64,000 nt of DNA from NCBI RefSeq assembly GCF_900112335.1, contig NZ_FOLG01000002.1, positions 282,810 to 346,809 of the forward strand, in the 5' to 3' direction. Of this stretch, positions 53,665 to 63,625 are shown in pieces. The notes beneath the pieces were generated by a model that was not told the DNA's origin, ran no database searches, and saw only the letters and a program-made list of their open reading frames with translations. The translations under genes and the position numbers were made by a program. Each line of letters starts with the position of its first letter. Positions within the stretch are counted from its first letter, which is position 1. The stretch is from Tropicimonas isoalkanivorans. Lineage in GTDB: Bacteria > Pseudomonadota > Alphaproteobacteria > Rhodobacterales > Rhodobacteraceae.

Positions 53665-53672
53665 CTTAGTCC

Positions 53673-54497
53673 TCAGATCTGCCAGACGCGGGGTGGGACC
53701 GCGCCTCTGAAATGTGTCACCACGTCAATCAACGCCCGTCGTAGCGGCCAAAGGTCCGGCGCAGCAAGGCGCACAACGCATCGGCCGTCCCATCCACTTG
53801 CTTCGGCCTGAATGTCGTTCCCCGCCAGCATGCCGCGAACGGGCCCAACGGCATCTTCCGCACCTGGCGCGACGAGCGCAACCAAAGCGACCGCCCGCGC
53901 TTTCCCAAGAAGAGCCGGCCCGTCGCGGCGCGCCAGTGCCTCGTCGCCCATCCGTACCGCGTCTACAAGAACCGGCCTGCCGTCCCGGCGAATTTCCCTA
54001 CGGTCGGACAGTCGCAGAGAGCGCACCGTCTCCCCCATGGCGGCGCGTCCGAGCACCAGAGTCTCGCACAGGAGCAGCCGGGCATCGCCTGCGAGGTCCA
54101 CCTCGGTCACGCGATCAAGCGCCGCGCCGTCGAACAGGATCGTCTCCTGCGGCAGCCAGTCGAGTGCGCCGCCCGCTCCGACGGAGATGCGGCATCGCAC
54201 CCGCGCGGTCTCACCCGTGGAGGCATACCCACGCTCGGCAGTCTGCGTCGTCGCCGTCACCTGCGCGCCCGCCGCCACGTCCAGACCGTAGTCCAGAACG
54301 TCGCCACCCGTCAGCCCGCCTGCAGTGTTCAGGAACACGACCTCCGGAGGCCCCGGAACCCGCGGCAGCATGGCCTTCGCGCAGCCCGATTGGTGCAGGC
54401 CAGCCAGAACGGTCCGGCCGTCACGGCAGCCGAATCGTGCCTCCGCACGTCCGCGAGCGCGTTGCAGGGGTGTTTTGCCGGGGGCGATGTCGAGCAT
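53673..54497 (-). CDS. ureD: Urease accessory protein UreD
   Basis: A 274-residue UreD, the scaffold to which UreF and UreG bind when nickel is loaded. It has [43 protein letters not shown], spelled here in parts: [11 protein letters not shown] and [23 protein letters not shown] is also typical. I use ATG 54497; in-frame upstream ATG codons (for example 54602) would add unconserved residues. It is the first gene of the operon, divergent from pyrC with 183 bp between. Confidence 0.92.
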   Translation of the reverse strand: MLDIAPGKTPLQRARGRAEARFGCRDGRTVLAGLHQSGCAKAMLPRVPGPPEVVFLNTAGGLTGGDVLDYGLDVAAGAQVTATTQTAERGYASTGETARVRCRISVGAGGALDWLPQETILFDGAALDRVTEVDLAGDARLLLCETLVLGRAAMGETVRSLRLSDRREIRRDGRPVLVDAVRMGDEALARRDGPALLGKARAVALVALVAPGAEDAVGPVRGMLAGNDIQAEASGWDGRCVVRLAAPDLWPLRRALIDVVTHFRGAVPPRVWQI

Positions 54498-54680
54498 CCG
54501 GTCTCCGCGTGTTTGCCGGACCCTAACGCAGGGGAAATCTCGCTGCAACGCGGCACTGGCCCCGTCGGCACGCGACCGCACAATTTTCCGCTCACTGCCC
54601 ATTTCCCGGGCGGCAGAGGGGCCGTTATGCCGCGCTCCTGTATGGCGCGCGCGCCCCGGGTGGGCTATGCCGCGACCGTC

Positions 54681-55739
54681 ATGACCCAAACCCTCACGCT
54701 CCGCCGCCCCGACGACTGGCATCTGCATCTGCGCGATGGCGCCATGATGCGCGCCGTTCTGCCCGAAACCGCCCGTGATTTCGCCCGTGCGATCATCATG
54801 CCAAACCTCGTTCCCCCGGTGGTGACCTCCGGCGACGCGGCTGCGTATCGGGACCGCATCCTCGCCGCCCTACCGGCGGGCGCGGAGTTTGCGCCCCTCA
54901 TGACGCTCTACCTGACCGAACAGACCGACCCCGCGGACGTGGTGCAGGCCCATGCGGACGGTCTGATCGCAGCCGTCAAGCTCTACCCCGCCGGCGCTAC
55001 AACCAATTCTGCCTCCGGTGTGCGCGATATGGACAAGGTGCAGCCCGTGTTCGACGCGATGGCCGAGGCGGGCGTCCCGCTTTGCGTGCACGGCGAAGTG
55101 ACCGACCCGGCCATCGACATCTTCGACCGGGAGGCTGTCTTCATCGACCGGGTACTCGATCCGATCCGGCGGCGCACGCCGGGCCTCCGCGTGATCATGG
55201 AGCACATCACGACGTCGGATGCCTGCGCCTACGTGCGTGAAAGCGACGGCTCGCTGGGCGCGACGATCACCACGCACCACCTTCTGATCAACCGCAACCA
55301 CATCCTTGTGGGCGGGATCAAACCGCATTTCTATTGCCTGCCCGTCGCCAAGCGCGAAACCCACCGCGAGGCATTGGTGGCCCTTGCGACGTCGGGATTT
55401 CCGTATGTGTTCCTCGGCACCGACTCGGCGCCACACACGCAAGCCAACAAAGAATGCGCCTGCGGCTGCGCGGGCATCTTCAGCGCGCCCGTCACCATGC
55501 CATGGCTCGCGCAGGTCTTCGACGAAGCGGGGGCGCTGGACAAACTCGAAGCGTTTACGTCGCTGAACGGCCCCGCCTTTTACGGTATGTCAGCAAACGA
55601 AGGGCGCCTGACCCTCGAAAAGGCCCCTCCGACCGGCGGTCCGCAGCAGATCGAAACCCCGGACGGCCCGGTGATCGTGTTCGACCCCGGGATATCGCTC
55701 ACCTGGCGTGTGCGCGGCGCCGAGAACGGCACAGGGTAG
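54681..55739 (+). CDS. pyrC: Dihydroorotase
   Basis: A 352-residue class II dihydroorotase, the third step of pyrimidine synthesis. Zinc ligands are in [13 protein letters not shown], the carbamylated lysine is in [13 protein letters not shown], and HGEVTD, MEHITT and FLGTDSAPH follow in the usual order. The ATG at 54681 ([13 protein letters not shown]) matches the family; an ATG at 54627 is in frame. pyrE follows 125 bases later. Confidence 0.96.
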   Translation: MTQTLTLRRPDDWHLHLRDGAMMRAVLPETARDFARAIIMPNLVPPVVTSGDAAAYRDRILAALPAGAEFAPLMTLYLTEQTDPADVVQAHADGLIAAVKLYPAGATTNSASGVRDMDKVQPVFDAMAEAGVPLCVHGEVTDPAIDIFDREAVFIDRVLDPIRRRTPGLRVIMEHITTSDACAYVRESDGSLGATITTHHLLINRNHILVGGIKPHFYCLPVAKRETHREALVALATSGFPYVFLGTDSAPHTQANKECACGCAGIFSAPVTMPWLAQVFDEAGALDKLEAFTSLNGPAFYGMSANEGRLTLEKAPPTGGPQQIETPDGPVIVFDPGISLTWRVRGAENGTG

Positions 55740-55864
55740 ACCGGCGAAAACGCTAGCCTTCGCGGCTCTGCTCAAGTACCTCGCTTCTGCCATTGGGCCC
55801 TGCGGCGTGCCGGAGGCGCCCGTGGCGGGAGTATTTGCCCCAGACCGACGCAAGGAGCGCCCCG

Positions 55865-56539
55865 ATGATCCCGACGACGCACCCCGATGATGCAACCATC
55901 GCCCGTCTCACTGCCGGAATGCTGCTGGAAATCGGCGCGGTGCATTTCAACGCCGCCGATCCCTTCACCCTTGCCTCCGGCCTGCCGTCGCCGACTTACA
56001 TCGACTGCCGCAAGCTCATCTCCTACCCCCGCATCCGCACCACATTGATGGACTTCCTCACGGCGAAGGTGCTGCGCGACGCGGGGTTCGAAGCCTTCAC
56101 CAACGTGGCGGGCGGGGAAACGGCCGGCATTCCCTTCGCCGCCATGGTCGCCGAGCGCATGGGGCTGCCCATGACCTACGTCCGCAAGAAGCCGAAGGGG
56201 TATGGCCGCAACGCCCGCATCGAAGGCGTCATGGGCGAGACCGACCGGGTGCTGCTGGTAGAGGACCTGACGACGGACGGGGGCTCGAAGGTCAGTTTCG
56301 TCGAAGCGATCCGCGCCACCGGCGCCAGTTGCGCCCACACGGCGGTGATATTTTACTACGGGATCTTTCCAGAGACGCTGACAACCCTCGGCGATATCGG
56401 CGTGTCGCTGCATCACCTGTGCACCTGGCATGATGTGGTGGACGAGGCCCGCCGCCGCGAGGCGTTCGATGCCGACACGCTGTCCGAGGTGGAGAGCTTC
56501 CTGGGCGATCCGCGTGCCTGGCAGGACGCCCGAGCCTAG
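55865..56539 (+). CDS. pyrE: Orotate phosphoribosyltransferase
   Basis: A 224-residue enzyme joining orotate to PRPP. It has [22 protein letters not shown], the dimer-arm lysines in [17 protein letters not shown], and the PRPP-binding [16 protein letters not shown] 55865 is preceded by AAGGAG. With pyrC it forms a pyrimidine pair. Confidence 0.96.
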   Translation: MIPTTHPDDATIARLTAGMLLEIGAVHFNAADPFTLASGLPSPTYIDCRKLISYPRIRTTLMDFLTAKVLRDAGFEAFTNVAGGETAGIPFAAMVAERMGLPMTYVRKKPKGYGRNARIEGVMGETDRVLLVEDLTTDGGSKVSFVEAIRATGASCAHTAVIFYYGIFPETLTTLGDIGVSLHHLCTWHDVVDEARRREAFDADTLSEVESFLGDPRAWQDARA

Positions 56540-56806
56540 CAGGATCTCATAACGCGACGATTCGGGATCACACCGTCCACTCGGGACTCTCCGACGTCGC
56601 CGCAGGCCATGCGACGTATGACGAATTTTTGTGCACGCACAACGACCCGGCAGTTTCTCGCCGCTTTATGTTGACGCGAAGCCAGCGCGGGGAACAAGAT
56701 GAGGTAGCGGAAGAGGACTCACAGGTTCTCCACAAAGATATACATTTTGACCGGCAAGTGGCCGCGTCGGTATGACGGCTGCAACGATAAAGCGGGCAGT
56801 GTGGCG

Positions 56807-58324
56807 ATGAATGAACTGACGGGCGTCGGGGCAGTCCCGGCGAAATTGGCAGCACGGGCAGAAACGGGCAGTGCATCCGCGGAAGACTTCCTTCCGCACA
56901 ATATCGAGGCCGAGCAGCAGCTGCTGGGCGCGATCCTGACGAACAACGATATCTTCGACAGGGTCGCGTCCATTATCTCCGAAAAGCATTTCTTCGATCC
57001 GGTCCATGCCCGGATCTACGAAGTCGCAAGCGCTCGGATCGCCAAGAACATGCAGGCGACCCCGGTGACGTTGAAAGCGTTTCTGGAAGATCACCCTGGC
57101 CTGAAGGAACTGGGTGGGCCGGCCTACCTTGCCAAGCTCGCGGGCGGCGCAATTTCCAGCTTCGCCGCGCGGGACTACGCCCAGATCATCTACGACCTCG
57201 CCATCCGGCGCGAATTGATCTCCCTCGGCAAGGACATCACCGCCAAGGCCGGCAATGTCGATATCGCCTCGGAGCCCAAGGAACAGATCGTGGAGGCCGA
57301 ACAGGCGCTCTACAAGCTCGGCGAGCAGGGCAAGGCCGAGACCGGCTTCCAGAGCTTCCTGCGGGCGATCACGGACGCCGTGGAAGTCGCGCACGCGGCC
57401 TATCAGCGGGACGGCGGGCTGGCCGGCCTGTCCACGGGCCTCGACGACCTCGACAAGCAGCTCGGCGGCCTGCACCGGTCGGACCTGCTGATCCTCGCCG
57501 GACGCCCGTCCATGGGCAAGACCTCGCTTGCCACCAACATCGCCTTCAACATCGCCAAGGCCTACCGCCGCGGCGCATTGACGGACGGCACCGAAGGCAC
57601 GGTGAATGGCGGCGTCGTCGGGTTCTACTCGCTGGAGATGTCGGCCGAGCAGCTGGCGGCGCGTGTGCTGTCTGAGGCGTCGGAAGTTCCGAGCGAACTG
57701 ATCCGAAAGGGCGACATGACGGAGGACGAGTTCCGCCGGTTCGTCGCCGCCGCCAAGCAGCTCGAAGCCTGCCCACTCTTCATCGACGACACCCCCGCCC
57801 TCCCCATCAGCCAGCTTGCGGCCCGGGCCCGGCGGCTGAAACGGACCCACGGGCTGGATGTGCTGTTCGTCGACTACCTCCAGCTCGTCCGTCCCGCCAC
57901 GGCGAAGGACAGCCGCGTGAACGAGGTGTCCGAGATCACCCAAGGCTTGAAGGCGATCGCCAAGGAGTTGGACATCCCCGTCGTCGCCCTGTCGCAGCTC
58001 TCGCGGCAGGTCGAATCGCGGGAAGATAAACGCCCCCAATTGAGCGACCTGCGGGAGTCGGGTTCCATCGAGCAGGACGCAGACGTGGTGATGTTCGTCT
58101 ACCGCGGCGAGTACTACAAGGAACGCGAGAAACCGGGCGACGACAACCTCGAAGCCATGTCCAAGTGGCAGGAGGACATGGAACGCCTCCACGGCAAGGC
58201 CGAGGTCATCATCGGCAAACAACGTCACGGGCCCATCGGCACGGTGGAACTGAGCTTCGAAGGCCAGTTCACCCGCTTCGGAAACCTCGTGAAACCGTGG
58301 CAACAGGGCGGCGAAGGGTACTGA
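56807..58324 (+). CDS. dnaB: Replicative DNA helicase DnaB
   Basis: A 505-residue hexameric helicase that unwinds DNA at the fork. The N-terminal domain starts at LPHNIEAEQQLLGAIL (29–44), the RecA-like domain has Walker A GRPSMGKTS (232–240), GFYSLEMSAEQLA, VLFVDYLQL, and the DnaB C-terminal region with LSQLSRQVESR and SGSIEQDADVV. No intein interrupts it. A TTG at 56747 would add 20 residues; ATG 56807 is preferred. Confidence 0.97.
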   Translation: MNELTGVGAVPAKLAARAETGSASAEDFLPHNIEAEQQLLGAILTNNDIFDRVASIISEKHFFDPVHARIYEVASARIAKNMQATPVTLKAFLEDHPGLKELGGPAYLAKLAGGAISSFAARDYAQIIYDLAIRRELISLGKDITAKAGNVDIASEPKEQIVEAEQALYKLGEQGKAETGFQSFLRAITDAVEVAHAAYQRDGGLAGLSTGLDDLDKQLGGLHRSDLLILAGRPSMGKTSLATNIAFNIAKAYRRGALTDGTEGTVNGGVVGFYSLEMSAEQLAARVLSEASEVPSELIRKGDMTEDEFRRFVAAAKQLEACPLFIDDTPALPISQLAARARRLKRTHGLDVLFVDYLQLVRPATAKDSRVNEVSEITQGLKAIAKELDIPVVALSQLSRQVESREDKRPQLSDLRESGSIEQDADVVMFVYRGEYYKEREKPGDDNLEAMSKWQEDMERLHGKAEVIIGKQRHGPIGTVELSFEGQFTRFGNLVKPWQQGGEGY

Positions 58325-58351
58325 CGCGCCCTGCCCGCCCGTGTCCCGGCC

Positions 58352-58798
58352 TTACGCCTGCGCGGCGGCGAATTGCTCCATGAGTACCGCAAAGTCCTCC
58401 ATGGACGGAAATCCCTCGTAGCTGCGCGGGGCCGGCGTCGTGACCCAGGGCAGTTTCTCCGCCGTCATCGTCTCCAGGAACGGATCGCCGAACGCTGCAT
58501 CGTCGAACATTGTCGAACGAACGTTGACGACGTGCGGTAGTCCGGGGAAGCGGGTGAACATCCACGTCATGCAGTCCGGGCAAAAGAAGTGATTGATGTC
58601 CGGCCCCTTCAGCCCGCCGACAACCGGCTCGCCACGCACAACGCGAAAGCCTTCCACAGGCACGAGCGCGCTCAAGGAAAAGGCACTGGCGCTCATGCGT
58701 TGGCATCCCCGGCAATGGCACACCGAGGTAAGCAGAACCGGCGCCGAAATCTCCATGACGACGGCACCGCAACGGCAGGTTCCGGTGAGTGGTAGCAT
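58352..58798 (-). CDS. GFA-family zinc protein
   Basis: A 148-residue protein with the GFA (glutathione-dependent formaldehyde-activating-like) fold: TGTCRCGAV, then CHCRGCQR, and later FFCPDC. The seven cysteines supply two zinc sites. The name of the family comes from one enzyme, and most members, including this one, have unknown substrates. ATG 58798 has TTGGAG upstream. It converges with dnaB, 27 bases apart. Confidence 0.9.
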   Translation of the reverse strand: MLPLTGTCRCGAVVMEISAPVLLTSVCHCRGCQRMSASAFSLSALVPVEGFRVVRGEPVVGGLKGPDINHFFCPDCMTWMFTRFPGLPHVVNVRSTMFDDAAFGDPFLETMTAEKLPWVTTPAPRSYEGFPSMEDFAVLMEQFAAAQA

Positions 58799-59008
58799 GT
58801 TGGTCTCCAAGGGATAATTGCGGTTTCCTTGCCAATCTACGCAAGGAGCTGTGTGGGGGGAACCGGGCATCATTGCAGACCGGGCGACGCAAGCGTCGTG
58901 CGCCTCATTTACGGGCCACCCATGTCACGACCCTCGCAACCGCGGGACTCCCTCCGGGGAAGGTGGCTTTCCGCTTGACCTCGCAGTCTGAATTGTCAGA
59001 ACCGGACC

Positions 59009-60061
59009 ATGGCGACTGGAACTCTCTCGATAGACCTCGACGCGCTCTCCGCAAACTGGCGCGCGTTGGACCAGAAATCCGGCGCGGCGACGGAAACCGG
59101 CGCCGTGGTCAAGGCTGACGGCTACGGGCTAGGCTCGGCACGCGTGTCCCGTGCCCTGGCCCGGGCGGGCGCACGTCGCTTCTTCGTCGCTGTCGCCGAG
59201 GAGGGCGCAAAGGTGCGTGAAGCGCTCGGGCGTGGGCCGGAAATCTTTGTCTTCGGCGGTCACATGGCTGGCGACACCGAGATGATCGGCGATCTCGACC
59301 TGATCCCCCTACTCAACTCCATCGACCAGTTGACCCGCCATTTCGAGGCCCTTCCGGGGGCGCCCTTCGGCATACAACTCGACACCGGCATGAACCGTCT
59401 CGGTCTGGAGCCAGAGGAGTGGGCCGCGGTGCGCGAGCTGGCGCTGTCCCAGGCCCCGCAGCTGATCATGAGCCACCTGGCCAGCGCCGACGAGCCGGAC
59501 AGCCCCCAGAACGCCGAGCAACTCCAGGCGTTTCGCGACATGACCGATGGCATTGCCGTGCCGCGCTCCCTGTCGGCCACCGGCGGCACGCTGCTCGGCC
59601 CGGACTACCACTTCGACCTGACCCGGCCGGGCATCGGACTCTATGGCGGACGCCCTTTCTTGGAAGCGCAGCCGGTTGCGAGCCTGTCCGTGCCCGTCAT
59701 CCAGCTTCGCGTCCTCTCCCCGGGCGAAGCCGTGGGCTACAACGCCACCTGGACGGCGGACGGGGAACGGCGGATCGCGACGGTCTCCGTCGGCTATGCC
59801 GACGGCGTTCTCCGCAGCCTGTCCAATTCCGGTGCGCTCTATGCCGAAGGAATACGCTGTCCCATCGTGGGACGTGTCTCGATGGACCTGATCACGGTTG
59901 ACATCTCCGCCCTGGATTACGTGCCCGTGACACTCGACCTGCTCGGCCCTGGGCAGACTGTGGACGACGTCGCCGATGCCGCTGGCACCATCGGGTATGA
60001 GATATTGACCTCCCTCGGGCATCGCTACACCCGAAAGAGCATTGGGGGCAGCCAGTCTTGA
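59009..60061 (+). CDS. alr: Alanine racemase
   Basis: A 350-residue PLP enzyme making D-alanine for peptidoglycan. PLP is held by Lys35 in [10 protein letters not shown], and the second catalytic residue is Tyr244 in [16 protein letters not shown] and [11 protein letters not shown] are family marks. The stop overlaps the TTG start of the next gene (TTGA), indicating coupling to the MlaE-type permease. Confidence 0.95.
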   Translation: MATGTLSIDLDALSANWRALDQKSGAATETGAVVKADGYGLGSARVSRALARAGARRFFVAVAEEGAKVREALGRGPEIFVFGGHMAGDTEMIGDLDLIPLLNSIDQLTRHFEALPGAPFGIQLDTGMNRLGLEPEEWAAVRELALSQAPQLIMSHLASADEPDSPQNAEQLQAFRDMTDGIAVPRSLSATGGTLLGPDYHFDLTRPGIGLYGGRPFLEAQPVASLSVPVIQLRVLSPGEAVGYNATWTADGERRIATVSVGYADGVLRSLSNSGALYAEGIRCPIVGRVSMDLITVDISALDYVPVTLDLLGPGQTVDDVADAAGTIGYEILTSLGHRYTRKSIGGSQS

Positions 60062-60861
60062 GCACATCCGCGGCCACCGGCCTGATCACACGACCCCTCG
60101 CGGCCATCGGCCGACCGGTCCTGCAGGGGCTGGCCAGCGTCGGGCGCATGGTGCTTTTCACCTTGAGTGTGGTCAGCCATCTCGTCCGCCCGCCGTTCTA
60201 CTTGCGGGAGTTCGCCCACGCGATCATGACAATCGGGTGGTATTCCCTGCCGGTCGTCGGCCTGACCGCGCTCTTCACGGGCGGCGCGCTGGCGCTCCAG
60301 ATCTACGACGGCTCCTCCCGCTTTTCCGCCGAAGCCGCCGTGCCCTCCATCGTCGCCATTGGCATGGCGCGGGAGCTTGGTCCGGTTCTCGGCGGGTTGA
60401 TGGTTGCCGCCCGTGTCGCCTCCTCCATCGCGGCGGAGATCGGCACCATGAAAGTGACCGAACAGATCGACGCGCTGGTCACCCTCTCCACCAATCCCAT
60501 CAAGTACCTCGCCGTTCCGCGTGTGCTGGCCGCGACGCTGACGGTGCCGGTCCTTGTGGCGGTCGGCGACTCCATCGGCATCATGGGTGGCTGGCTGGTG
60601 GGGGTGAACCGGCTGGACTTCAACTCCGCCGCCTACCTCAAGAACACCGTTGATTTCCTCGAAGCGGCCGACGTTGCCTCCGGCATCGCCAAGGGCGCCG
60701 TGTTCGGATTCCTGGTGGCCCTCATGGGGTGCTACTACGGGATGACCTCGGGCCGTGGCGCGCAGGGCGTCGGCAAGGCGACGAAGCTGGCTGTGGTCGC
60801 CAGTTCGGTTCTTATCCTGGGTGCAAACTACCTGCTGACCGAGGTGTTCTTTTCCGGATGA
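60058..60861 (+). CDS. mlaE: MlaE-type ABC lipid transporter permease
   Basis: A 267-residue MlaE permease with about five membrane helices. It has the family core [39 protein letters not shown] (given in part: [15 protein letters not shown]) and [15 protein letters not shown]. MlaFE transporters move phospholipids between the membranes with MlaD. I use TTG 60058, which overlaps the alr stop; the next ATG would remove conserved sequence. Overlap with mlaF by four bases shows coupling. No mlaD gene follows. Confidence 0.9.
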   Translation: MSTSAATGLITRPLAAIGRPVLQGLASVGRMVLFTLSVVSHLVRPPFYLREFAHAIMTIGWYSLPVVGLTALFTGGALALQIYDGSSRFSAEAAVPSIVAIGMARELGPVLGGLMVAARVASSIAAEIGTMKVTEQIDALVTLSTNPIKYLAVPRVLAATLTVPVLVAVGDSIGIMGGWLVGVNRLDFNSAAYLKNTVDFLEAADVASGIAKGAVFGFLVALMGCYYGMTSGRGAQGVGKATKLAVVASSVLILGANYLLTEVFFSG

Positions 60862-61604
60862 TCGAGCTCAGGAACGTTCACAAGGCTTTCGGCGACACCC
60901 CCGTCCTCCGCGGCGTCACATTTGTGGTGCCCAAGGGCGAGTCCATGGTCGTCATCGGCGGATCGGGAACGGGGAAATCCGTCACCCTGAAGTGCATTCT
61001 CGGGCTGGTCGAGCCGGACTCCGGCGAGATCCTCGTCGGCGGGCAGCCGATCCGCCGGGGCGATCGCGACGCCTTCCTTGCCCGTTTCGGAATGTTGTTC
61101 CAAGGAGCGGCGCTCTTCGACAGTTTGACAGTCTGGCAGAACGTCGCCTTCCGCCTGCTGCGGGGCCGGCAAAAACGCCCTCGTGCCGAGGCGCGCGAGA
61201 TCGCGATCGAGAAGCTGCGCCGGGTGGGACTGAAGGCCGAGACGGCCGACCTCTACCCCGCTGAACTCTCCGGCGGGATGCAGAAGCGGGTCGGGCTGGC
61301 CCGCGCCATTGCCGCCGATCCAGAGGTGATCTTTTTCGATGAGCCCACCACCGGCCTCGACCCCATCATGGCGGGGGTCATCAACGACCTGATCCGCGAG
61401 ATCGTGGTGGAGATGGGCGCCACCGCCATCACGATCACCCACGACATGACCAGCGTCCGCGCCATCGCGGACGACGTGGCCATGCTACATGACGGGGTCA
61501 TCCAGTGGACAGGGCCGGTTTCGGAAATGGACGGATGTTCAGACCCTTACGTCCAACAATTCATCCATGGACGCGCCGAAGGGCCCATCGAAGCCGTTCG
61601 CTAG
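60858..61604 (+). CDS. mlaF: MlaF-type ABC lipid transporter ATPase
   Basis: A 248-residue ATPase with Walker A GGSGTGKS (34–41), signature LSGGMQKR, Walker B IFFDEPTTGLDP and the switch His in ITHDMTS. It powers the neighbouring MlaE permease. Its ATG lies in the ATGA overlap with mlaE. The C-terminus is short and Glu/Arg-rich. The MlaD-type lipid-binding subunit must be encoded elsewhere. Confidence 0.92.
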   Translation: MIELRNVHKAFGDTPVLRGVTFVVPKGESMVVIGGSGTGKSVTLKCILGLVEPDSGEILVGGQPIRRGDRDAFLARFGMLFQGAALFDSLTVWQNVAFRLLRGRQKRPRAEAREIAIEKLRRVGLKAETADLYPAELSGGMQKRVGLARAIAADPEVIFFDEPTTGLDPIMAGVINDLIREIVVEMGATAITITHDMTSVRAIADDVAMLHDGVIQWTGPVSEMDGCSDPYVQQFIHGRAEGPIEAVR

Positions 61605-61613
61605 GGGCGGCTT

Positions 61614-62945
61614 TCACTCCGTGACGACGATGGTGGCCCCGTCGCCATCCCCGGAGCCAGGAAGTTCGAATACCTGGCCGGGATAGATGAGGTCCGGATT
61701 GCGGATCTGGCCCTTGTTGGCCTCGAAAATCTGAACGTATTCCAGACCGTCGCCATATCGGTCGTTCGCAATACCCCAAAGCGTGTAGCCGGGTTGTACG
61801 GTAATGACCGACGCCGAGACCGGGCCAGACGTCCCTCCGGCTGGAGCCAGCCGCGCGAGCTCGGTCGGATCTTCGCGCTTGAATGGCGTTTCGAACCTGG
61901 CGACCACCCGCCCGTCAGCTCCCACCTGATCGACCCGAAGGGTATAGACCCCTGCCTTCACCTGCGGCAGGAGCATACGCCAGCTGCCATCGGACGCGCG
62001 CTGGATCGACTGCACCAGTTCGTTGTCGAGATAGACCTGGACCGTGCCGGCGCGCTCGAAATTCGCGGCGGCACGCCCCTCCAGAGTGACACTGCCGTCG
62101 TCGGAGTAGCTGATGACGTCCACCACAACCCTGTCGCGCAACCGGGCGGGGACCGAGTTTGCGGAATGGAGCATTTCCACCCCGTCGCTTTTGGCCAAGA
62201 GCACGGCCGGTGCCTTCGCCCCATCCGGACTGTTCGCAGCGGGCTCCGAGGCGCGCTGGCCGTCCGGCGTCTCCGTGCCGTCGGTCGTCGTGCCTTGCGA
62301 CGCGACTGAGCCACTGCGGGCAAGAGCGACTGCAGCGCCCTCCGCATCCTCCGGCGCAGTCCCGCCGCCAGCCGCATCGCCAATCGCGATGTCGACGCCC
62401 CCGGCGGCCGTCTCCCCCGCCATGTGCGGGGCAAGGATCACGCTGTTCTCGGATCGGACCTCTTCTCCGTCGTGGCGGGCCACAAGCGAAATGACCCGGG
62501 CCGCGTCTGTGGTAGGAAGTTCGACGAAGGCCGCGAAATGGCCCGAGGAGTCGGTGGACACCGTCTGAATGTCCGCCCCGTCGACCTCGATAGAGACGTC
62601 GAAACCGCCTGGCGCCTTGCCGGCGATGACGGTCCGCCCATCAGGGTCGACCCGCACATGGTCGAATACGAGCGCCCCCGATGCCGGCTGACCCGCATCG
62701 GGGGCAGTCGTCGTCGCGCTCTCGCGCGCCGCTCCATCGGGCTCGTTTGCAAGAAGGGTTTGCTCTTTCGGAGCCTGCTCGGCTGGCCCGGTCGGACCAG
62801 AGGCTTCCTCTCCAGGGGAGAAAGCCGCGGGGAACAAAGAAACATCCTGGGAACGCAAACCGAGGAAGACGATCAGGCCCGCCGCTGCGACCACAGCCAC
62901 CGCTGCGATGCCGCCCGCTCTGCCGAGCCCCGCTTTCTCAGACAT
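61614..62945 (-). CDS. Membrane-anchored LysM-domain protein
   Basis: A 443-residue protein with an N-terminal membrane helix (GIAAVAVVAAAGLIVFLGL, about 12–30), long Ala/Gly/Glu-rich spacer regions, and two Ig-like beta segments (FDHVRVDPDGRTVIAGKAPG and SYSDDGSVTLEGRA). The C-terminal LysM domain (about 388–437; VQPGYTLWGIANDRYGDG, then NPDLIYPGQVFELP) binds peptidoglycan. It would link the inner membrane to the wall. It converges with mlaF, nine bases apart. AGAGGTAAT precedes the start. Confidence 0.88.
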   Translation of the reverse strand: MSEKAGLGRAGGIAAVAVVAAAGLIVFLGLRSQDVSLFPAAFSPGEEASGPTGPAEQAPKEQTLLANEPDGAARESATTTAPDAGQPASGALVFDHVRVDPDGRTVIAGKAPGGFDVSIEVDGADIQTVSTDSSGHFAAFVELPTTDAARVISLVARHDGEEVRSENSVILAPHMAGETAAGGVDIAIGDAAGGGTAPEDAEGAAVALARSGSVASQGTTTDGTETPDGQRASEPAANSPDGAKAPAVLLAKSDGVEMLHSANSVPARLRDRVVVDVISYSDDGSVTLEGRAAANFERAGTVQVYLDNELVQSIQRASDGSWRMLLPQVKAGVYTLRVDQVGADGRVVARFETPFKREDPTELARLAPAGGTSGPVSASVITVQPGYTLWGIANDRYGDGLEYVQIFEANKGQIRNPDLIYPGQVFELPGSGDGDGATIVVTE

Positions 62946-63058
62946 ATTACCTCTAACCTTTCTCCATTTCGGCCGCACATCCTCCCTGTACCATTGTGAG
63001 AGCATAGCAAGGTCGCTATCACGGGTCAAAACCGGATGTATCCCAAGGTCTTGCAACC

Positions 63059-63625
63059 ATGTCACAACCGTTTTCCGTTTGCGTCTACTGCGGCTCCCGC
63101 GACGGGGTGGACCCGGCCTATGCGGCGGCGGCCGAGGAACTTGGATCTGCCATCGCGGCGGAGGGATGGCGGCTGATCTATGGCGCGGGCGATATCGGGC
63201 TCATGGGCCGCGTGGCGCGCTCCGCTCAGACCGGCGGCGCGCAGACGTTCGGCGTGATCCCGGTGCACCTTTTCGAGCGCGAGGTGGGCAAGCGGGACCT
63301 GACGACCTTCATCGTCACGGAGACGATGCACGAACGCAAGAAGGTCATGTTCATGAACGCGGACGCCATCGTGGTGCTGCCGGGCGGGGCCGGGTCACTC
63401 GACGAGTTCTTCGAAACGCTCACCTGGGCCCAACTTGGACTGCACGCCAAGCCATTGATCTTGCTGGATACGAACGGGTACTGGAAACCTCTCACGCATC
63501 TTCTGCAGCACGTCGTCAGGCAGGGCTTCGCGGAGACCAGCCTGTTGGCATACTTTCAGACCGTGCCGGACGTGGGAAACCTGATGGACCTTTTGCGCAC
63601 CGCCCGTTCCACCGCCATCGCGTGA
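63059..63625 (+). CDS. LOG-family (TIGR00730) nucleoside-monophosphate phosphoribohydrolase
   Basis: A 188-residue Rossmann-fold protein of the LOG group that releases free bases from cytokinin-like nucleotides or related monophosphates. It shows VCVYCGSRDGVDPAY, YGAGDIGLMGRVA, ETMHERKKVMFMNADA and PGGAGSLDEFFE (family: PGGxGTxxE). The latter has Ser for Thr. The physiological substrate in bacteria is often uncertain. Its 3' end overlaps rarD on the other strand by 70 bp. Confidence 0.9.
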   Translation: MSQPFSVCVYCGSRDGVDPAYAAAAEELGSAIAAEGWRLIYGAGDIGLMGRVARSAQTGGAQTFGVIPVHLFEREVGKRDLTTFIVTETMHERKKVMFMNADAIVVLPGGAGSLDEFFETLTWAQLGLHAKPLILLDTNGYWKPLTHLLQHVVRQGFAETSLLAYFQTVPDVGNLMDLLRTARSTAIA

